A DNA stretch of 64,000 nt from Paenirhizobium naphthalenivorans (GCF_007992095.1 NZ_BJZP01000005.1:124001-188000), one strand, 5' to 3'; numbered from the stretch's first letter, positions 1 through 8,284 are shown. The notes: generated by a model not told the origin, from the letters alone. Numbers and translations: made by a program.

Positions 1-29
1 CGAAGAGGCATCAACTCCGGGCTTGGCTA

Positions 30-914
30 TCAGGCCTTTTCGCGTTTCGCCTTCTCAGGCGGGGACGTGATCAGCGGTGCGCTGCTGTTATAGGTGACCT
101 GCGGGAACGGGATAGAGATCCCGTTCTCGTCGAAGGCCAGCTTGGCCGCCTTGATCATGTCGCGGGATGTCGGCCAGAAATCGGCCGCGCTCGTCCAGTA
201 CCACATGGTCAGCACCACGGCACTGTCAGCCAGTTCGCTGACGAAGGTCGATACCGGCGGATCGGCCAGCACACGCGGGTCGCGCTCGGCAAGTTCCCGC
301 ATGAGATTTTGTGCGATATCAATGTCGTCTTCATAGCCGATCCCGATCGTCAACGCGAAGCGACGCGTGCTTTCACGGCTGAAATTGGTGATGGGGACAT
401 TCCAAAGGGTTGAATTCGGTGCCAGCCGATAAAGCCCGTCTGGCGTTCTGAGCTCGGTCGCAAACAGTCCGACCTCCTGAATCGTGCCGGAGATATTGCC
501 GGTCTCGATATACTCTCCGACGCGGAACGGACGCAGCACCAGCAACATGATGCCCGCGGCGATATTCTGCAATGTGCCCTGGAGCGCGAGCCCAATCGCC
601 AGGCCGGCCGCGCCGAGAGCGGCGATGATCGAGGCGGTTTGCACGCCGAACTGGCCAAGCACGGCGATGAAGACAAGCAACAGGACGGCATAGCGAATGA
701 AGTTGGCGAAGAAACGGGCGAGAGTCTCATCAATACCCCGCACTTGCAGCAGGCCGTTGTGCGCCCAGCGCCTGACAAGCACGGAGAGCGCCCACCCCAC
801 GAGCAGCAGCAGCATAGCGCCGACAATTGAAAAGGAATACTGGACCGCAAGCGCGCTCGCCTGGCTGAGTGCGCTTCGTGTGGCGACGATAAAGTCTGTT
901 GCCTGCTGGTCCAT
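30..914 (-). CDS. Small-conductance mechanosensitive channel (MscS family)
   Basis: Predicted inner-membrane channel that opens under membrane tension to release solutes on osmotic downshock. The N-terminal third has three hydrophobic segments; the third is Gly/Ala-rich (about residues 98-125, with AALGAAGLAIGLALQGTLQN), the pore-lining helix pattern of MscS. The beta domain follows, with PFRVGEYIETG and a VGLFATELRTPDG stretch. About 294 residues, the size of E. coli MscS. I place the start at an ATG at 914, because the AAGGAG at about 929-934 abuts the alternative GTG at 926 and lies about 11 bases from the ATG. It stands alone, 106 bases downstream of the regulator operon that ends at 1021. 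Family call is firm; which MscS paralogue it is cannot be told. Confidence 0.93.
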   Translation of the reverse strand: MDQQATDFIVATRSALSQASALAVQYSFSIVGAMLLLLVGWALSVLVRRWAHNGLLQVRGIDETLARFFANFIRYAVLLLVFIAVLGQFGVQTASIIAALGAAGLAIGLALQGTLQNIAAGIMLLVLRPFRVGEYIETGNISGTIQEVGLFATELRTPDGLYRLAPNSTLWNVPITNFSRESTRRFALTIGIGYEDDIDIAQNLMRELAERDPRVLADPPVSTFVSELADSAVVLTMWYWTSAADFWPTSRDMIKAAKLAFDENGISIPFPQVTYNSSAPLITSPPEKAKREKA

Positions 915-1020
915 TGATTGGGTCACTCCTTCACGTTCGCATGCGGCAAGGGACTAGATGGAGCGGGGCGAGCCAGGGTCAAGCTCACCGGCGGGTGGGG
1001 TGACCCGAAAGATGCCGGGC

Positions 1021-1983
1021 CTAGCGTCCGCCGAGCTTGAGACCGGGCGCCGGCCGCTCCTCGAGGATCTGGCGCCGGAACCGGAAAAGCGCTGCCGGGC
1101 GGCCTCCGGTCGCGAGCATGCCGCCGGTCGGTTCGACCAGTTCCGCGCCCTCCACGAGCCGGCGAAAATTCTGCTTGTGCAGGTGACGCCCGGAGATGGC
1201 CTCTACGGTCGCCTGCAATTCGGTCAAGGTGAATTCCGGTGCCATGAGCTCGAAGACGACCGGTCGATATTTGATCTTGCCACGCAGGCGTGCCAGCGCG
1301 GTCGCGGCGATCCGGCGATGGTCGAAAAGCATGGCAATGCCGAGCGGTTCCGTTACCCGGCGGACGGAGACCCGGCCGTCGAGCACGGCCTCTTCGACCA
1401 GGGCTGCCTCGTACAGCAGTTCGTAGCGCTCCAGCACGCGTTCTTCGTCGAAGGGAAAGTCGTCGAGCCCGAAGGCCAGCTTCAGCCGCGAGCGCCGGGA
1501 AGGCCGCATTTCCGCCTTGTCCTCGCTTGGATCCTCCTCGGCCCATTGTGCGAGCGCCGGCAGAATGATCCGGTCGATTACCGCCGGGCGATCGTGGCGC
1601 CAGTCCTCCCAGGGCAGGTAGCTGTACCAGTCGCGCCAGTGGGCACCGGCGGCGTCCAGACCAGCCTCGCGCGCCGGATCCATGCGCGTCAGTGCCAGAT
1701 AGCCGACCGACACGACATGCGGGCCAACGTCACCGGTCATCTTGTACCGGCCACGGTCGCCGAAGGTGTAGAGCTGTTCGATATAGCCCATATGCAATGC
1801 CGTCTGCGCGGTGACCGTGGTGCGCAGCGACATTTCCATCGTCCGGTGGCGCATCGGGTCGAACGGGCCGAAGGGCAGGCCTTCAAGCTGGCTGGCCGGG
1901 TCGCTGACAACCAGAATGCGTGGACTGCCGCCGCTGACGGCGACGATCGCCGCATTGAGACCGATTTCGACCGAAGTACTCAC
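1021..1983 (-). CDS. NrtR-like transcriptional regulator (Nudix-related domain plus winged helix)
   Basis: The 320-residue protein has an N-terminal Nudix-like fold (about residues 8-160) and a C-terminal winged-helix segment (about 205-305, containing FTLTELQATVEAISG and KQNFRRLVEGAELVEPTG), the arrangement of NrtR regulators of NAD metabolism. The catalytic Nudix box is absent: where REXXEE should stand, around residues 45-60, the sequence reads MEMSLRTTVTAQ, so the domain probably senses a ligand rather than hydrolysing one. Start is GTG at 1983, overlapping the upstream phosphatase stop by four bases (GTGA) with an AGGA about ten bases upstream. Last gene of the overlapping cluster at 1021-3985. 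Its target genes are not visible here; NAD-linked regulation is inferred from the family. Confidence 0.78.
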   Translation of the reverse strand: MSTSVEIGLNAAIVAVSGGSPRILVVSDPASQLEGLPFGPFDPMRHRTMEMSLRTTVTAQTALHMGYIEQLYTFGDRGRYKMTGDVGPHVVSVGYLALTRMDPAREAGLDAAGAHWRDWYSYLPWEDWRHDRPAVIDRIILPALAQWAEEDPSEDKAEMRPSRRSRLKLAFGLDDFPFDEERVLERYELLYEAALVEEAVLDGRVSVRRVTEPLGIAMLFDHRRIAATALARLRGKIKYRPVVFELMAPEFTLTELQATVEAISGRHLHKQNFRRLVEGAELVEPTGGMLATGGRPAALFRFRRQILEERPAPGLKLGGR

Positions 1984-2516
1984 GGGATGGCATCCTGTGC
2001 TGGAGGCAGCGCCAGCGCGAAGGGGGCATTGCCGTCCGCATCGGCACCGCGGCCGATACCCTTCACGGCCTTCACCAGCCGCCCGTTTCGGCCGAGCAGG
2101 CCGTCGCCGATTTCGACCAGCCGCGCATTGGGCGTAGCATAGGGCGACGCAGCCCGCAGCCTGAGTGCCAGCGCCTCGTCATCATCCTCCGGCGCCACCG
2201 CAAGACTTGCGATGAGGGCCGCTGCCGGCGAGCGCGACACGCCCATCCAGCAGTGGATCAAAAGCGGCGCACTGCGGTCCCAGGTGCGGGCGAAATCGAT
2301 GATTTGCAGGACATGCCGCTCCTGCGGCGCAATCAGGTCGCCGGTGCCGGCAAAGGTGATGTCGTTCATGCCGAGCTTCAGGTGGCGCTCGGCGGATATG
2401 ACTGCCGGGCGGTGGAAGTCCTGCTTCTCGGCCATCAGGGTGATCATCTCGCGCGCCTTGTAGCGCACGGCGAGCTCGGCGATGCGCGACAGGGGCGAGA
2501 CGACGATCAGGCTCAT
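1980..2516 (-). CDS. Tyrosine/dual-specificity-like protein phosphatase
   Basis: A 178-residue cytoplasmic protein with the CX5R phosphatase loop in HCWMGVSRSPAAA, around residues 88-100, where Cys is the nucleophile and Arg binds phosphate. The fold size fits the small tyrosine-phosphatase superfamily. The substrate is unknown; proteins or small phosphorylated metabolites are both possible. It overlaps the upstream HD hydrolase by four bases (ATGA at 2513-2516) and the downstream regulator by four, so the three are almost certainly translationally coupled. Coupling to an NrtR-like regulator and an HD nucleotidase suggests a nucleotide or cofactor role, which is inference. Confidence 0.85.
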   Translation of the reverse strand: MSLIVVSPLSRIAELAVRYKAREMITLMAEKQDFHRPAVISAERHLKLGMNDITFAGTGDLIAPQERHVLQIIDFARTWDRSAPLLIHCWMGVSRSPAAALIASLAVAPEDDDEALALRLRAASPYATPNARLVEIGDGLLGRNGRLVKAVKGIGRGADADGNAPFALALPPAQDAIP

Positions 2517-3142
2517 CGGGCCACCTTCTCGCCAAGGCCACGCATAGCCTCGATGGCCTCGAAGCGCTCAATGAACAGCGCCTGCGCCTGATAGGCTGGC
2601 AGCGGCTTGATCGGCAATGTGTCGCGGGTGATGCCGCGAGGCTGGCCGAAAAACTTGCGCGCCTCCGCCTCCGAAAAGCCTGCAAGCTCGGTTGCCTCGA
2701 AATAGGCGGAGATCGTGTCGGCCTTCTTGATCTGGGCCTTCAGCGTCCGGCCTGGATGCGCCGGCAGACCGAAGCGCAGATGAATTGCCGCCTCGAGGCG
2801 CTTCTCGACCAGCTTGTAGCCGCCGCCGACCACGGCCTTGAAAGGTGAGATCATGTCGCCGATCACATATTCCGGTCCGTCGTGCAGCAGCGCCATCTGC
2901 ATGTCGTCGGCACTCGCCTTCGGGTTCAGGCGGCGGAAGATGTCCTCGACGATCAGGCTGTGCTGGGCGACCGAAAAGGCGTGGTCACCAAAAGTCTGAC
3001 CGTTCCAGCGGGCGACGCGGGCAAGGCCGTGGGCGATGTCGGAGATCTCGACATCGAGGGGCGAGGGGTCGAGCAGGTCGAGCCGTCGACCGGACAGCAT
3101 GCGCTGCCACGCCCGGCCGGAAAGGGCTGCTGCCTCCGCCAT
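2513..3142 (-). CDS. HD-domain hydrolase, YfbR/5'-nucleotidase-like
   Basis: A 209-residue protein with HD-superfamily metal ligands: a His in DHAFSVAQHS (about 50-60), the HD pair in ALLHDGPEYVIGDMISP (about 85-101), and a downstream Asp. The GD-x-x-SPFK extension after the HD pair is characteristic of YfbR-like deoxyribonucleoside 5'-monophosphatases. The family hydrolyses phosphate esters of nucleotides; the substrate here is not proved. ATG at 3142, three bases after the ygfZ stop (3146), and it overlaps the next gene by ATGA. Confidence 0.82.
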   Translation of the reverse strand: MAEAAALSGRAWQRMLSGRRLDLLDPSPLDVEISDIAHGLARVARWNGQTFGDHAFSVAQHSLIVEDIFRRLNPKASADDMQMALLHDGPEYVIGDMISPFKAVVGGGYKLVEKRLEAAIHLRFGLPAHPGRTLKAQIKKADTISAYFEATELAGFSEAEARKFFGQPRGITRDTLPIKPLPAYQAQALFIERFEAIEAMRGLGEKVAR

Positions 3143-3145
3143 GGT

Positions 3146-3985
3146 TCAGACCTCCTCGGTTGCATCGCGGGGAAAGGCAAGCCCCGACCAGCCCGGAAGC
3201 GCCACACCGACCGGTGTGTCGCCGGCCAGGATCGGCCTGCCGGTCGCAAGTGCCTCCCCGGTGCGATCGATGCGGACGATCGCCAGCGCGCGATTGCCGG
3301 CGACCGTCCCGAGCGCGCCGACCGGTTTTCCTCCGGCGTTGATCTCGGTGCCCGAGGGGGGGAGATCGGACTCGGCCGTCACAAGGACCACCCTGCGCCG
3401 CGCTGTGCCGCGGTGCTGCATGCGCGACACCACCTCCTGGCCGACGTAGCAGCCCTTCTTGAAAGAGACCCCACCGGTCAGATCGAAGAGAATGTCATGG
3501 GGAAAGGCGTCCTGCAGGGCGAAGTCCGATCCCGACTCGGCGATGCCCGCGAGAACGCGAAGCGCGTGGTAGGCTTGCGAGCCGGTTTCGGCTGAGCCGC
3601 CCGCTTTACGTGTCACGCGCACGCCGGCGCATGCGAAGCGGTGGTCGATGAGCCCGCCCGTGTCCGCGTCCTCGCCCCATGCGACGGTCATGCCGGTCGC
3701 GTCGACCGGCGCGATTTCGACGGCGGCGCGCAGCTTGTACATCGAAAGTCGCTTGATCAGCGCGTCGCGCTGATCATTGGACGTATCCAGGATGAAAGCC
3801 GCTCCGTCGCGCCACACCAGAAAGTCGAACAGGACCTTTCCCTGCGGCGTCAGAAGCGCGCCGGGCCAGGCTTCGCCTTGCGGTAGGTTGGCGATGTCCG
3901 TGGTCACCAGATTGTGCAGGAAGTGTTCGGCATCCGTACCGGATACGCGAATCAGAGCGCGGTCGGGCAAGAGGGCTGCGGGCAT
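3146..3985 (-). CDS. ygfZ: Folate-binding protein YgfZ (Fe-S cluster assembly/repair)
   Basis: A 279-residue GcvT-related protein. The family signature with the conserved Cys is present as KKGCYVGQEVVSRMQHRG (about residues 183-200), and an N-terminal segment RALIRVSGTDAEHFLHNL matches the folate-binding fold. YgfZ uses tetrahydrofolate in maintenance of some Fe-S enzymes. I reject the longer reading from 4120 because its first 45 residues look non-coding and ATG at 3985 has a GGAACGGAAC purine stretch just upstream. It heads the compact operon running to 1021. Confidence 0.9.
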   Translation of the reverse strand: MPAALLPDRALIRVSGTDAEHFLHNLVTTDIANLPQGEAWPGALLTPQGKVLFDFLVWRDGAAFILDTSNDQRDALIKRLSMYKLRAAVEIAPVDATGMTVAWGEDADTGGLIDHRFACAGVRVTRKAGGSAETGSQAYHALRVLAGIAESGSDFALQDAFPHDILFDLTGGVSFKKGCYVGQEVVSRMQHRGTARRRVVLVTAESDLPPSGTEINAGGKPVGALGTVAGNRALAIVRIDRTGEALATGRPILAGDTPVGVALPGWSGLAFPRDATEEV

Positions 3986-4116
3986 TGTCGTTCCGTTCCG
4001 TTTGGTCGATGTCCGAGAGTTAGAGCATCGCATCGGAAAATGGAATCGATTCCGCTCCTGGGGCCTCGGATGATCCACGGCGAAGAGCGCAAGGACTAAG
4101 GGCGCGACAAACAGAC

Positions 4117-4863
4117 TCAATCGCCTGAAGTGAAGAACTTCCAGCGTCCGTCAGGCGTTATGCCCAGTCGGAAGAAATTGTAATTGCCGAGATCCTGCAT
4201 TTCGGCAACATCGCCGGCGGTGACGATGCGCAGCAGTTCGACTTTTTCCGGCGGGGTCAGCAGCGCGAGTGGCCTCTCGGCGAAATAGGGCCAGACATAG
4301 ACCTCGTCTGGCGTCCCGGCATCGAGATGCACAAAGCCGGTGGACAGGATGTCGATCAGGATGGCGAGGACTTCGACACCATCCTCGTCGCCGGAGAGTT
4401 GCTTGAGCGCGGCGACCGGATCGGCGTCGCTCGTCCCGAGAGCGATCTGGGTCTGGTCCGGGCCGGGATTCAGCAACGGGCGCATGCGCTCGACATCACC
4501 AGAAGCGGCTGCCTCGATCAGCAGCTCGCGCATGCGGCGCACCGGTTCGGGCGCCTTGGAAAGATCGTAAATGACCTCAGGCGGTTGCTCGTCGGAATCG
4601 CTTGTCGTACTGGCCGGCGGTGGATTGTCGCCCGGTTTCCTGATCAGCGGATCGGGGTCGGGAATGCCGGTCAATCCGGTATCGGGGCGGGTGTCGAGCT
4701 TCTCCTTATCCTCCGGCGCTGCTGGATCCTGACTGGAAGCCGGGAGCTGGCGGATGTCGGACAAGGCCAGCGCCGGCGAAGCGCCGATGACGGCAACCGC
4801 GAGCCCAACGGATACGGCTCGCAGGAGGCGATCACGCCGCGAGAGCTTCGATCTGCTAAGCAT
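4117..4863 (-). CDS. Secreted protein of unknown function
   Basis: A 248-residue protein with a clear Sec signal: RRDRLLRA followed by a hydrophobic stretch ending near ASPALALSD (residues 8-35), so it is exported to the periplasm. A Pro/Asp/Glu-rich low-complexity linker (about 40-85) precedes a folded part (about 90-248) containing VRRMRELLIEAAASGD and VYVWPYFAERPL. I do not recognise a named domain with certainty; similar proteins occur in rhizobia as uncharacterised proteins. ATG at 4863 is preferred over TTG at 4866; AGGCAGG lies just upstream. It runs in the same direction as ygfZ, 131 bases before the ygfZ start. Confidence 0.75.
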   Translation of the reverse strand: MLSRSKLSRRDRLLRAVSVGLAVAVIGASPALALSDIRQLPASSQDPAAPEDKEKLDTRPDTGLTGIPDPDPLIRKPGDNPPPASTTSDSDEQPPEVIYDLSKAPEPVRRMRELLIEAAASGDVERMRPLLNPGPDQTQIALGTSDADPVAALKQLSGDEDGVEVLAILIDILSTGFVHLDAGTPDEVYVWPYFAERPLALLTPPEKVELLRIVTAGDVAEMQDLGNYNFFRLGITPDGRWKFFTSGD

Positions 4864-4883
4864 CAACCTGCCTCTGGATCTGG

Positions 4884-5141
4884 TTATTGGAAACGCCGTT
4901 CTGGGGAGAACTCTCCAGCCAGCATGCGGCTGCGCAGCGAATCAAGAATCGCTTCCGCGCCATGCTCGCCGTGAATGCGGATGGTCTCGCGCATGGCCAG
5001 CGCGAAAGCAGCGTCGGCGATGATTTCGGGTTCGATGCCGTCCGCGATGCCGTCGGCCCAGGCTTCGTTCTGGTACTCCAGCGCAGCCTGCGTCTTTTCA
5101 TGTACGATCATTTCGTCGATCTCGTTGCGGCGCGGTTCCAT
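4884..5141 (-). CDS. Small conserved-looking hypothetical protein
   Basis: A soluble, acidic, mostly helical protein of about 85 residues, with EYQNEAWADGIADGIEPE and FALAMRETIRIHGE. No signal peptide, membrane segment or cysteine. Three in-frame ATGs lie at 5159, 5147 and 5141; GGGGA is six bases from the one at 5141, so I choose that. It ends 20 bases before the secreted protein that starts at 4863, so the two may be co-transcribed. Function unknown. Confidence 0.6.
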   Translation of the reverse strand: MEPRRNEIDEMIVHEKTQAALEYQNEAWADGIADGIEPEIIADAAFALAMRETIRIHGEHGAEAILDSLRSRMLAGEFSPERRFQ

Positions 5142-5240
5142 GGTCATTCCCCGAAGCATAGTCCTTACTCAGCTATTAATGACACTATCAGCCTTTTATC
5201 AAAACGACACGGCCCGAGACCAAAACAGGTGAATTATTCG

Positions 5241-5681
5241 TTAATTTCCATAGCGCGCGGCGATTTCTCCCGCCAGTGTTGCGCCTTCGTTACGGTAGAG
5301 ACTCTCCGCTGCGATCGCCGACGCGGTGCAGGTGGTGTAGACCGAGGCAAAGGAGCGGTAGCTGCGATTGTAGGCGGAGATCATCCGCGCCCGCCGGTGT
5401 GGCTCGTCCGCCGTTTCGGCATCGACAAGTGACTGCATGGCCTGACGCCACTCTGGCTCGCCGTCCTTGTTGCAGAGATTGCGCAGGTAGTGAACCGCGC
5501 CGATAACTTCGGAGAGGCGCGCCAGCTTGTCGTCGTAAGGGGCCGGCTTCTCCACCGGGCCGGACGCAGCGTCGGGCAAGTCCTTTGACGAATCCACGGT
5601 CTGTGCCTTCGCCGGCACAAGCGCGAACAGCAGCGCGACGAGGGCGAAAACTACCTTGGCGGAAGATCCTGTCGCGCGCAT
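5241..5681 (-). CDS. TIGR02301 family exported protein
   Basis: A 146-residue protein with a signal peptide (hydrophobic VVFALVALLFALVPAKAQ, residues 10-27) and a mature helical domain containing RLSEVIGAVHYLRNLC, EWRQAM and ISAYNRSYRSFASVYTTC. These match my memory of TIGR02301, a rhizobial periplasmic family of unknown function. Two cysteines (in LRNLC and YTTC) may form a disulfide. It stands between a Nudix hydrolase and the 85-residue protein, all on the minus strand but with gaps of 55 and 99 bases. Confidence 0.8.
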   Translation of the reverse strand: MRATGSSAKVVFALVALLFALVPAKAQTVDSSKDLPDAASGPVEKPAPYDDKLARLSEVIGAVHYLRNLCNKDGEPEWRQAMQSLVDAETADEPHRRARMISAYNRSYRSFASVYTTCTASAIAAESLYRNEGATLAGEIAARYGN

Positions 5682-5736
5682 GCCCTGCCTTGTCGCTGCC
5701 GTAACCTGCCGGCGATCGATACGCCTGAAGCCTTAT

Positions 5737-6156
5737 CTAACGCGCTTCGCGGTCCCTGACCAGTCTCTCGACGCAGGCGCGCACGCTGTCTGGAACGGGC
5801 AGACTGGTGATTTCCTCTGGCAGAAACCAATCGGCCTCCAGCGCATCGTCGTCGGCGACGGCGGGCGTTTCCGCTGCGGCCTCGACCTTGAAGACCGATA
5901 GCAGATAGTGGCTTTCGGCGACGCCGTCCTCGGGAAAAAGCTCGACGGTTTCGTAAAGTCTGGGTGTGTGGCCCAGCAAACCCGTCTCCTCGAAAAGTTC
6001 ACGCAATGCCGTCTGCTCGGGCGTCTCGCCGGGCTCGGCGCGCCCGCCCGGGAAGGCATAGAGGTCCGCCGCAGGTGGATTGCGCCGACGCACGAGCAGG
6101 AACCGGCCTTCACGTTCGACGATGGCGGAGGAGGCGAGGCGGGGACGGGGCTGCAT
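5737..6156 (-). CDS. Nudix hydrolase
   Basis: A 139-residue single-domain protein with a complete Nudix box at about residues 35-57 (GGRAEPGE, then ALRELFEETGL), so it should be catalytic. Family members hydrolyse nucleoside diphosphates linked to another group; the substrate cannot be read from sequence. ATG at 6156 has AGGAAAT upstream and is preferred to the adjacent TTG at 6159. It is divergent from the YedK-like gene at 6319 with 162 bases between, so the two promoters share this gap. Nucleotide-pool cleaning next to an abasic-site protein is suggestive only. Confidence 0.9.
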   Translation of the reverse strand: MQPRPRLASSAIVEREGRFLLVRRRNPPAADLYAFPGGRAEPGETPEQTALRELFEETGLLGHTPRLYETVELFPEDGVAESHYLLSVFKVEAAAETPAVADDDALEADWFLPEEITSLPVPDSVRACVERLVRDREAR

Positions 6157-6318
6157 CAATCGGATTTCCTGCGAGGGGTGAGGGGGGATTGGTCGGCGGA
6201 TACGGCCGCATGGGAAAGTCTGATCGCCTGATTATCTCCAGTTTCATCAGGTGTCGCAAGCATGGACCGGCTTTGCCGATGGCTTGACCGGCTCGGCGGC
6301 AAGTGCGATGGCTGGCCC

Positions 6319-7083
6319 ATGTGCGGACGTTTTTCCCTGACGGCGACACCCGAAGATGTTCGGGATTTCCTCGGTCTCCTGGAGCTCGAGGGCTTTCCGC
6401 CACGCTTCAACATCGCACCGACGCAGCCGATTCTGGTCGTCGTCGCTGGTGATCGGCAGGAGCCGGGCAGCAATTTGCCCGATCGCAAGGCCGTCCTGGT
6501 CCGCTGGGGACTGATGCCGTCCTGGGTCAAGGACCCCAAGGAATTCCCGTTGCTGATCAATGCCCGCTCGGAAACCGCGATCGACAAGGCCTCGTTCCGG
6601 GCTGCCATGCGCCACCATCGGGTCCTGGTGCCGGCTTCCGGTTTCTATGAATGGCACCGGCCGGCCAAGGAGAGTGGTGAGAGATCGCAAGCCTACTGGA
6701 TCAGACCGCGCCATGGCAGGATCATCGCCTTCGCCGGCCTGATGGAAAACTGGTCTTCGGCCGATGGCTCGGAAGTCGACACCGGCGCGATCCTGACCGT
6801 TGGCTCCAACAAAACGATCGGGCGTATTCACGGTCGCATGCCGGTGGTGATCAAGCCGGAGGATTTCGAGCGCTGGTTGGACTGCAAGTCCGGCGAGCCA
6901 CGCCATGTCGCCGATCTCATGGCGCCGGTCGAGGAGGATTTTTTCGAAGCGATCCCCGTTTCGGATCTCGTCAACAAGGTCGCCAATACCGGACCGGAAG
7001 TGCAAGCCCCGGTCGGGGAAAGCCTGGCCGTGGCCAAGCCGGAGAAGAACTCACCCGGCACCGGCCAGATGAGTCTGTTCTGA
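6319..7083 (+). CDS. YedK/HMCES-type abasic-site DNA-protein crosslinking protein (SRAP domain)
   Basis: SRAP-domain protein that forms a covalent crosslink to abasic sites in single-stranded DNA through its N-terminal Cys. The start at 6319 puts the catalytic Cys at position 2 (MCGRFSL), which the chemistry requires, so the upstream ATG at 6262 is wrong. Other active-site residues are visible: Asn81 in NARSET, Glu111 in GFYEW and His171 in HGRMP. The core ends near residue 215 and is followed by a flexible tail ending in QMSLF (250-254), which resembles the beta-sliding-clamp binding pentapeptide QL(S/D)LF. That tail would target it to replication forks, as a PIP box does for human HMCES; this is inference. 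Confidence 0.93.
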   Translation: MCGRFSLTATPEDVRDFLGLLELEGFPPRFNIAPTQPILVVVAGDRQEPGSNLPDRKAVLVRWGLMPSWVKDPKEFPLLINARSETAIDKASFRAAMRHHRVLVPASGFYEWHRPAKESGERSQAYWIRPRHGRIIAFAGLMENWSSADGSEVDTGAILTVGSNKTIGRIHGRMPVVIKPEDFERWLDCKSGEPRHVADLMAPVEEDFFEAIPVSDLVNKVANTGPEVQAPVGESLAVAKPEKNSPGTGQMSLF

Positions 7084-7085
7084 TC

Positions 7086-7223
7086 TCAGGCCGCAGCCTT
7101 CTTGGCCGTCTTGCGCTGCAGCATAAGGGCTGCGGCAATGACGGCCCTGAGGCCGAGCGGCCGGTAGTTGGAGGCGAGATTCTGGCTCGCCGGCTTCGCC
7201 TCGGCGGGCGCTTGAGTGGTCAT
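7086..7223 (-). CDS. 45-residue basic small protein
   Basis: Unrecognised small gene: MTTQAPAEAKPASQNLASNY, then a basic Ala-rich helix (residues 21-45) with LGLRAVIAAALMLQRK and a Lys/Ala tail. AGGAG lies seven bases before the ATG at 7223 (reverse strand). The stop is two bases from the stop of the YedK-like gene, so the two are tail to tail. The helix is amphipathic or weakly hydrophobic and might bind membrane or nucleic acid. Clean codon use and the good ribosome binding site argue that it is real. It appears to have its own promoter in 7224-7409. Confidence 0.65.
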   Translation of the reverse strand: MTTQAPAEAKPASQNLASNYRPLGLRAVIAAALMLQRKTAKKAAA

Positions 7224-7409
7224 GTCGTGCTCCTGAAGTGTTTCCTAGGTATTCGTCGTCTTTTGTTTTTTTGCTCTATTTGAGCAGATCAAGACAAAAG
7301 CGTGGCGCTAACCAAGGTGCAAATCAATTTTGATGAGCTGCGAACATATTTTGCAAGAAAAAGCCTGTTTCCGACACTGGAGTGAGACCCTTTTCGCCGA
7401 TCCAGACGA

Positions 7410-8264
7410 CTAGAGGCCGCGATCGATCTCCGAGAGCCCGTTTTCCGGCCCCTCCTCGTCGATGGTCAGCGTGCCGTAGCGACGGTGCCAGGAGCGCGCG
7501 CCGAAGGGAAGCGAGAGGAGGTAGCCAAGCACCGTCAGCGACAGCACTTCCCACGTGAAGCTCATCAGAAGCGCCACATAGAGTACGACGCCAAGGATCA
7601 TGGGGAGGACAAGGTCACGGCGAATGCGGCTGGTCTCCGATTTTCCCGACCAGACGGGCAGGCGACTGACCAGCAGGTAGGCGATCAGTATGGTGTAGAC
7701 GGCGCCGCCGAAAGCGACTGGCGCGCTCGGCGGTACGCCGAGAAAGCCGAGATAGACCGGCAGCAGAACCAGCATGGCGCCAGCCGGCGCGGGAACCCCG
7801 ACGAAAAATTCCGATTGCCAGGGAACCTTGGTCTCACGCTCGGCCATGACATTGAAGCGTGCAAGGCGAAGTCCCGCCGCGATGGTGTAGATCAGCGCGG
7901 CAATCCAGCCGAAGGATCGCGCTTGGTCGAGCAGGAAGACATAAAGGACAAGGGCGGGGGCAACGCCGAAATTGACGATGTCGGCCAGCGAATCCATCTG
8001 TGCGCCAAATTTTGAGGTCGCCTTCATCATGCGCGCAATGCGACCGTCGATGCCATCGAGAAAGGCGGCGGCGAGCACCATGGCGACGGCGAGTTCATAG
8101 CGGTTTTCAAAGGCCAGCCGGACGCCGGTCAAGCCGGCGCAAATCGCCAGTACGGTGATCAGGTTGGGTACGATGAGGCGCAGAGGTATTTCGCGCAGGC
8201 GAGGCCCTCTTGCGCGGTCGTTGTCCTCCTTGTCGTCTGCCATCGGCTCTTCTGGCGTCTGCAT
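7410..8264 (-). CDS. pssA: CDP-diacylglycerol-serine O-phosphatidyltransferase
   Basis: Makes phosphatidylserine from CDP-diacylglycerol and L-serine in the inner membrane, the step before phosphatidylethanolamine. The CDP-alcohol phosphotransferase motif DG-x2-AR-x8-G-x3-D-x3-D is complete at about residues 69-92 (DGIDGRIARM through MDSLADIV). About seven hydrophobic helices; 284 residues. AGAGGGA precedes the ATG at 8264. It follows psd by 20 bases and shares its operon, so the two consecutive enzymes are co-expressed. Confidence 0.96.
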   Translation of the reverse strand: MQTPEEPMADDKEDNDRARGPRLREIPLRLIVPNLITVLAICAGLTGVRLAFENRYELAVAMVLAAAFLDGIDGRIARMMKATSKFGAQMDSLADIVNFGVAPALVLYVFLLDQARSFGWIAALIYTIAAGLRLARFNVMAERETKVPWQSEFFVGVPAPAGAMLVLLPVYLGFLGVPPSAPVAFGGAVYTILIAYLLVSRLPVWSGKSETSRIRRDLVLPMILGVVLYVALLMSFTWEVLSLTVLGYLLSLPFGARSWHRRYGTLTIDEEGPENGLSEIDRGL

Positions 8265-8284
8265 GGTTTGCGTCCCTCTTGGGC

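Noticed and set aside
958..2142. Long plus-strand frame opposite the regulator and phosphatase genes
   Set aside because: It is antisense to two genes with clear motifs, a common effect of high GC.
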